Source of the DNA: Quillaja saponaria
Taxonomy: Eukaryota > Streptophyta > Magnoliopsida > Fabales > Quillajaceae
NCBI GenBank assembly: GCA_029379385.1
Contig: CM055614.1
Span: forward strand, 1,240,001-1,304,000
Direction of reading: 5' to 3'
DNA length: 64,000 nucleotides
In this document: in pieces, positions 59,797-64,000 of the stretch
Layout of the letters: every line of letters starts with the position of its first letter
Numbering within the stretch: the first letter of the stretch is position 1
The notes under the pieces: generated by a model
Databases searched by the model: none
The model's input: only the letters and a program-made list of their open reading frames with translations
Told to the model about the DNA's origin: nothing
Made by a program: the position numbers and the translations under genes

Positions 59797-62700
59797 TAAT
59801 TTGATATAACCTCCTCATCAACGTGCATGCATTTTGCAAAATTCCATAAATATCACTTACATATTATTAAGGATGAGCTAAAAGAAACTCCTAAGTATCT
59901 TTTTTGTTTTCTCTATCCGAAACTTTAAGGTACTTGTCTCATTTCTCAGAAAACAAGTCTTCTTGATACAAAGGATTTTATCATGAATAGTTCATTAGTA
60001 TCTATATTTTTATGAGTGATTTTTTTAGCAGGCCCCGTAGGTTGGTTGTGAACTGGCTAGGGTTTCGATTGCTATATATATATATTATATATAGAGAGAG
60101 AGAGAGAGAGAGAGACGTGTTTTGTATTCTTCTGGAACAGCTGGTTACATTTTTATCCTCATCTTTTTTTATATACATTAGTGCTATTTGCAATATTTAA
60201 TTTGCTGCCATTTGTTATAAAGAAATTGTTCTCCAAAGAAACATTGTATTGGGATTTCATACAGCACAGTTTTGAAATCATGGAATAGGGAGAAGTTGCT
60301 GCAATCATATCAGTCACAATACTAATGCAGACATTATCAACTTAACGGAATTTGAGAATTGAGATTATCATAAATAATTAGGTCAAATTTGAGAAATTTG
60401 TCCCACTAGCTTCGTCAAAGTGTCTACGTCCGTTAGACAAAAGTGTGAAAGCAAATAGTAACAAATTATGGAGCACTTGAGAAAAAGAATATTAATTATG
60501 GGACAAAAAAGTGAGTAGTCGAGAAAATGTCTACTTGATTAAACATCAGCCCTGTGTAATATCTTATTGCAATCATGCGACCATGAGTATGTGTTTTTCT
60601 CTCGTTGAGCCAATTCTTCAATTTCTTCAACTTTACAACAAATTACTTGTTTAATTACTTCATCAAAATTTTAAATAATTAAGAATCGATTTTTTTTTTT
60701 TTTTTTCATCTCTCAGATTAATTTGTCTGTCTCCGTGAAGAATTGCAATTTGAGTAGAGAGAAAAAAAATTAAAGTAGGTGATTGCATATTAAGTCGGCC
60801 ATGAAATCCAAATATATGCAAGGTGGATTTCAAAGTTGAAAAGGTTTCTTTGGTTTTGTCTGGGCACCTTTCAATAAAACAAAATTCGATAAAAGAGCAA
60901 AGGGCTTCTTTTTTTTTATTTTTTTTTTTAGGGAATTAATTTGACTATGATCATGAGAACAAAACATTAGGTATAGATTGAATGAAACTAAAAGAGATTA
61001 TTAGTTTTGACTACTGGGGCGACACAAATGGCCGACATGGACATCTCTTCATATTCTCTTTCCGCCTTCTTAGTCATCATGTGCATATATCAGCAGTTGG
61101 TGAGCCATCTTTCTCTATATATCTAACACAAGATTGATATTAGACATTTGTAATGTTTCTCCTTATATCAAAAAAAATATGTTTAACATGTCTGTATAAA
61201 TTATTATAATATGAATAAATAAATTTATCACACAATTAAATGACTAACTGCATACTTAATTGAGCTATAGAAGCATAAACACTTTAATTTTAATAAATTC
61301 ACATCTTTAATTATTTATATTGGTTGGACTGTTCTCTCCATACTCTCGTCTTATTGACGATTCTCAATAGAACAAACACACAACTTATAAAAAATGAAAG
61401 TTGATGTAATTAATTTATCTAAAACAAGGCACTACATACTATTTAGTTATACTAAATACTAATACAATTAAGGTCAATACGTACATGTGACTTTTAAGTG
61501 TTTTTTTTTTTTTTTTTTAATTCTTACATGATTAAAAAAATTGGTCACATTCCAATCTAAGTAAAGGCAGGAAATTGAGCTTCGTAGGCCTTTCTATACA
61601 AGGCAACTTGGAGGGTTTGGGTCGTTTTAAAATTGAAAGGTAAAGAAACAAGCATCCATGGAATGGGACATAATCACAGAGAACACATTCCTTTTCTGCC
61701 TTTCCGACCATTATGTTTGCCAAGTAGCTAGGAAAGTAAGAAGTATGGATTGGTCTCAATTTAGAAAGAAAGTGCTCCAAAGGACCAAAAGGCGTCTTTA
61801 GAATATGGTCTTAAGTCCTAACCACTCATTATTGTCCTTCTTTTGTTAAAGGTGATATATAAGAATTATTTTTCATCTCTTTACGGTTAGTTACAATAAT
61901 TTTAGCTATTACAATTAATGAAATACAATTTTTAAATACTTCATTTTTTAAAAATGGAATTGTTAACATAAAAAATATTATAAAATAAAAAGTTTGTAAC
62001 ATTTACTATAATGACAAGCTTTCGATCATTATGGTTGGTCATTATTTCAGTAATATTTTATTTATAATTTATTATTTTAAAATATTCCAATTTCAAAAAT
62101 TATACTAAACCTTAATAAGTGTTTGAACTAGTTTAAAAATCTTAAAAAATTGTATTGATTAAATCTTAACAATTTTTTTTAGATAATGATGTTCTTTAAT
62201 TTTGAAGTTATTTAATGATGATTGGGTGATTCCTTCTTTTAATTAGTCCTTGGTGCTAGTAATGTTGACTATCACTATCAAAGTCGACCTTTGCTTAAGA
62301 GTTAATGTTATAGATTTCATGGTTTAGGATACAATAATGAGATAAGAAAATTTGAACTTTTATCCTGAAAATGGTAATCATATATAGAAATTTAGCGATT
62401 GATGTTTCCGCCCAATCAGCTGATTCCACTTGCACACATCACTAACAATAATGACATTTTTTTTCTTACGTTATTCGAACATGTTTGCACTATAAGGAAA
62501 ATAAGCAAGATATAATTCCTTAAATAGCACATTCATGATTAAAGTTGACCAAAGGCTCAGTCAAGATTTGACCACACCACCATCAAGATCTTGGGCCAGA
62601 CTAGATTACGGTTTATCTTTCATGGATGGGACTAAGCCTGTATTAAATTTGAATAACGGGCTGAGCATAAATCAAACACTGGCCCAAATAAGCCCAAAGC

Positions 62701-63770
62701 CGCGTATTCTTTGAGAATAAACCCACGTGTTCCTCGTGTGTTACGTTATCCAGCCGTCCTCCAAATAGAAACAAAATTAGCTTCGTCTTCGTCTCGGAGA
62801 CTTGACCCAATTCTCACAGGTGTGAATGCAATAAAATTATTCTGAAGTGGCTTGTTAGCTTCTTCTTATCTTATAATAACTATCAGGTAATTATTTTTAT
62901 TTTATAATTCAAAATATAATGATGAATTACAAATAGTAAATAGATTTGGATAATATAATTTATGCGTGCCTTATTACCGAAAATTGGACTATAATTAAAA
63001 ATGCATAAAGTGTGGATATCATGTTTAATGTATAACATATATTTTAAATACGTCTAAAAGATAAAATATGCATATCATTACATCACTTTTTCAAGTTTGT
63101 TCTTTAAACTTTAAAATGTTTCCCAATCACTAGACACGTATAACTTTCAATATAATTACTTTTTATCATGGTGGATTTGGACGTACCTCAGCCCCGAATA
63201 ATACCCTAACTTGTGACATTATCAAGATTGGTCGGAGGAGGAATATTTTATTCCATTGCAAATTTTAAAAATTCGTGATCAATATTGTTCATATTATATT
63301 TATTACTAAGATATTATAAACAAAATTTTTATATAATTTGTCATTATTATTAATCGTGATTTTAACAATATTTTGTTAAAGTATTATTTTAATAATAAAT
63401 TAATTTGTAAAAAACACTCTAGAGTAGTAGATAAGGTCAGCGCAGCACTGTAACACGCACTAGATAGACTAACGGTTGCACAAGACTAGTATTCTCAGTT
63501 TGTTTTGACACATCGTCATTGTATTACACGTTGAAAATACCTTCGTACTGTGCTGTATCCGTCCACTAACTAACTACTAATAAATATTCTGCTCCAGCTG
63601 TTAATTTTAGAAAACTTGCACTGTAATGTGAGAGACTGGAACGACAAAAGCCAAGTCAAAACTACATCCACGTCATTAATATAAAATAATTTGATTTTGA
63701 CAAAAAAGGAATAAACACAAAGACAAGTAATAGTTTCGTAATTCACTTTGTAATCTTAGTTGCAAAAGCA
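59797..63770. other. Intergenic AT-rich DNA
   Basis: ERF 3' flank, a TA stretch followed by a GA run (60076-60115), T runs at 60689-60706 and 61501-61519, and otherwise AT-rich DNA. Near 62740-62830 a less AT-rich, CT-rich patch resembles a plant leader but no ORF follows. The 82-codon minus ORF at 61532-61780 resembles nothing known to me. Confidence 0.5.
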
Positions 63771-63773
63771 AGT

Positions 63774-63890
63774 ACCAACCCTGGGCTGAGGCTCTAACCG
63801 GGTTCCCATACCTTTTCCGTGTCCGTGTTCACATCGTACTTGTTCTCCACGTGGTACTCTTTTTCCTACCTACGCACAAAAGATATATAA
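63774..63890 (+). promoter_or_regulatory. Promoter with AC-like elements, G-box and TATA box
   Basis: In order: ACCAACCC (63774-63781, AC-element type), a palindromic G-box CCACGTGG (63847-63854), CCTACCTAC (63865-63873, H-box/AC-like) and TATATAA (63884-63890), then the ATG at 63979. This element set is typical of MYB- and bZIP/bHLH-driven phenylpropanoid promoters; that role is inferred. Confidence 0.6.
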
Positions 63891-63978
63891 ACCCCCCGCA
63901 AACACTTCCTTACAGTCAACGATCACTAACATTTGTTTTGTCAAGCACAAAACAAACTACTGCCCTGAAACTCGTGAA

Positions 63979-64000
63979 ATGGACATCTTCTTCACCAAAC
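63979..64000 (+). CDS. Start of an unidentified gene (cut by the right edge)
   Basis: ATG at 63979 opens MDIFFTK and is cut by the window end after 22 bases. It lies about 90 bp downstream of a TATA box with a leader rich in A and C (AAGCACAAAACAAACTAC), a normal plant leader. Seven residues are too few to name the product. The promoter elements suggest, but do not show, a phenylpropanoid-pathway or stress gene. Confidence 0.55.

Overview
This is nuclear DNA from a flowering plant, a eudicot. The evidence is the set of plant families present (IQD calmodulin-binding protein, PAS/Raf-like kinase, CYP87A P450, PUX protein, F-box/PP2 lectin, DETOXIFICATION transporter, ERF/DREB factor), the AT-rich spliceosomal introns with ordinary GT-AG borders, and long AT-rich intergenic DNA. 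The species cannot be read directly; a woody rosid such as Citrus or a relative would fit, but that is a guess. There is no bacterial operon, CRISPR array, prophage or plasmid logic.

Layout. 1-3308 (minus): IQD22-like gene running off the left edge. 5040-5715: decayed LINE reverse-transcriptase fragment. 6082-12256 (minus): PAS-domain Raf-like kinase, 15 coding exons. 12512-13315: tandem duplication. 13480-14960: transcript-like stretch with broken coding remnants. 15230-17493 (minus): CYP87A-type P450 with one extra base at the K-helix ExxR motif. 20579-23694 (minus): PIG-U (GPI transamidase) locus lacking its central exons and out of frame at two junctions, so probably a pseudogene. 23695-28440: intergenic DNA dominated by a 1.8-kb head-to-tail duplication whose units contain a ~60-bp degenerate satellite. 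28693-33760 (plus): PUX8-like UBX protein. 38160-40546 (plus): F-box/PP2-A13-like protein. 41679-44206 (minus): RRP36-like rRNA-processing factor, head-to-head with 45471-48628 (plus), an MBOAT lysophospholipid acyltransferase. 50272-51429 (plus): BAG co-chaperone. 54335-55918 (minus): intronless MATE transporter. 59197-59796 (plus): intronless ERF/DREB factor. 63979 to the right edge: first seven codons of a further gene behind a good promoter.

The genes are unrelated housekeeping, signalling and metabolic functions, as is usual in plants; nothing indicates a gene cluster. I did not find a convincing new multi-gene system. The best leads are structural: nested and tandem duplications (intergenic and intronic, some copying splice donors), two neighbouring damaged genes (P450 and PIG-U), a BAG gene whose last junction cannot be spliced in frame by GT-AG rules, and orphan coding-like fragments. 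Exon borders were placed by eye from reading frame, splice consensus and remembered family sequence; most were checked for phase and codon count.
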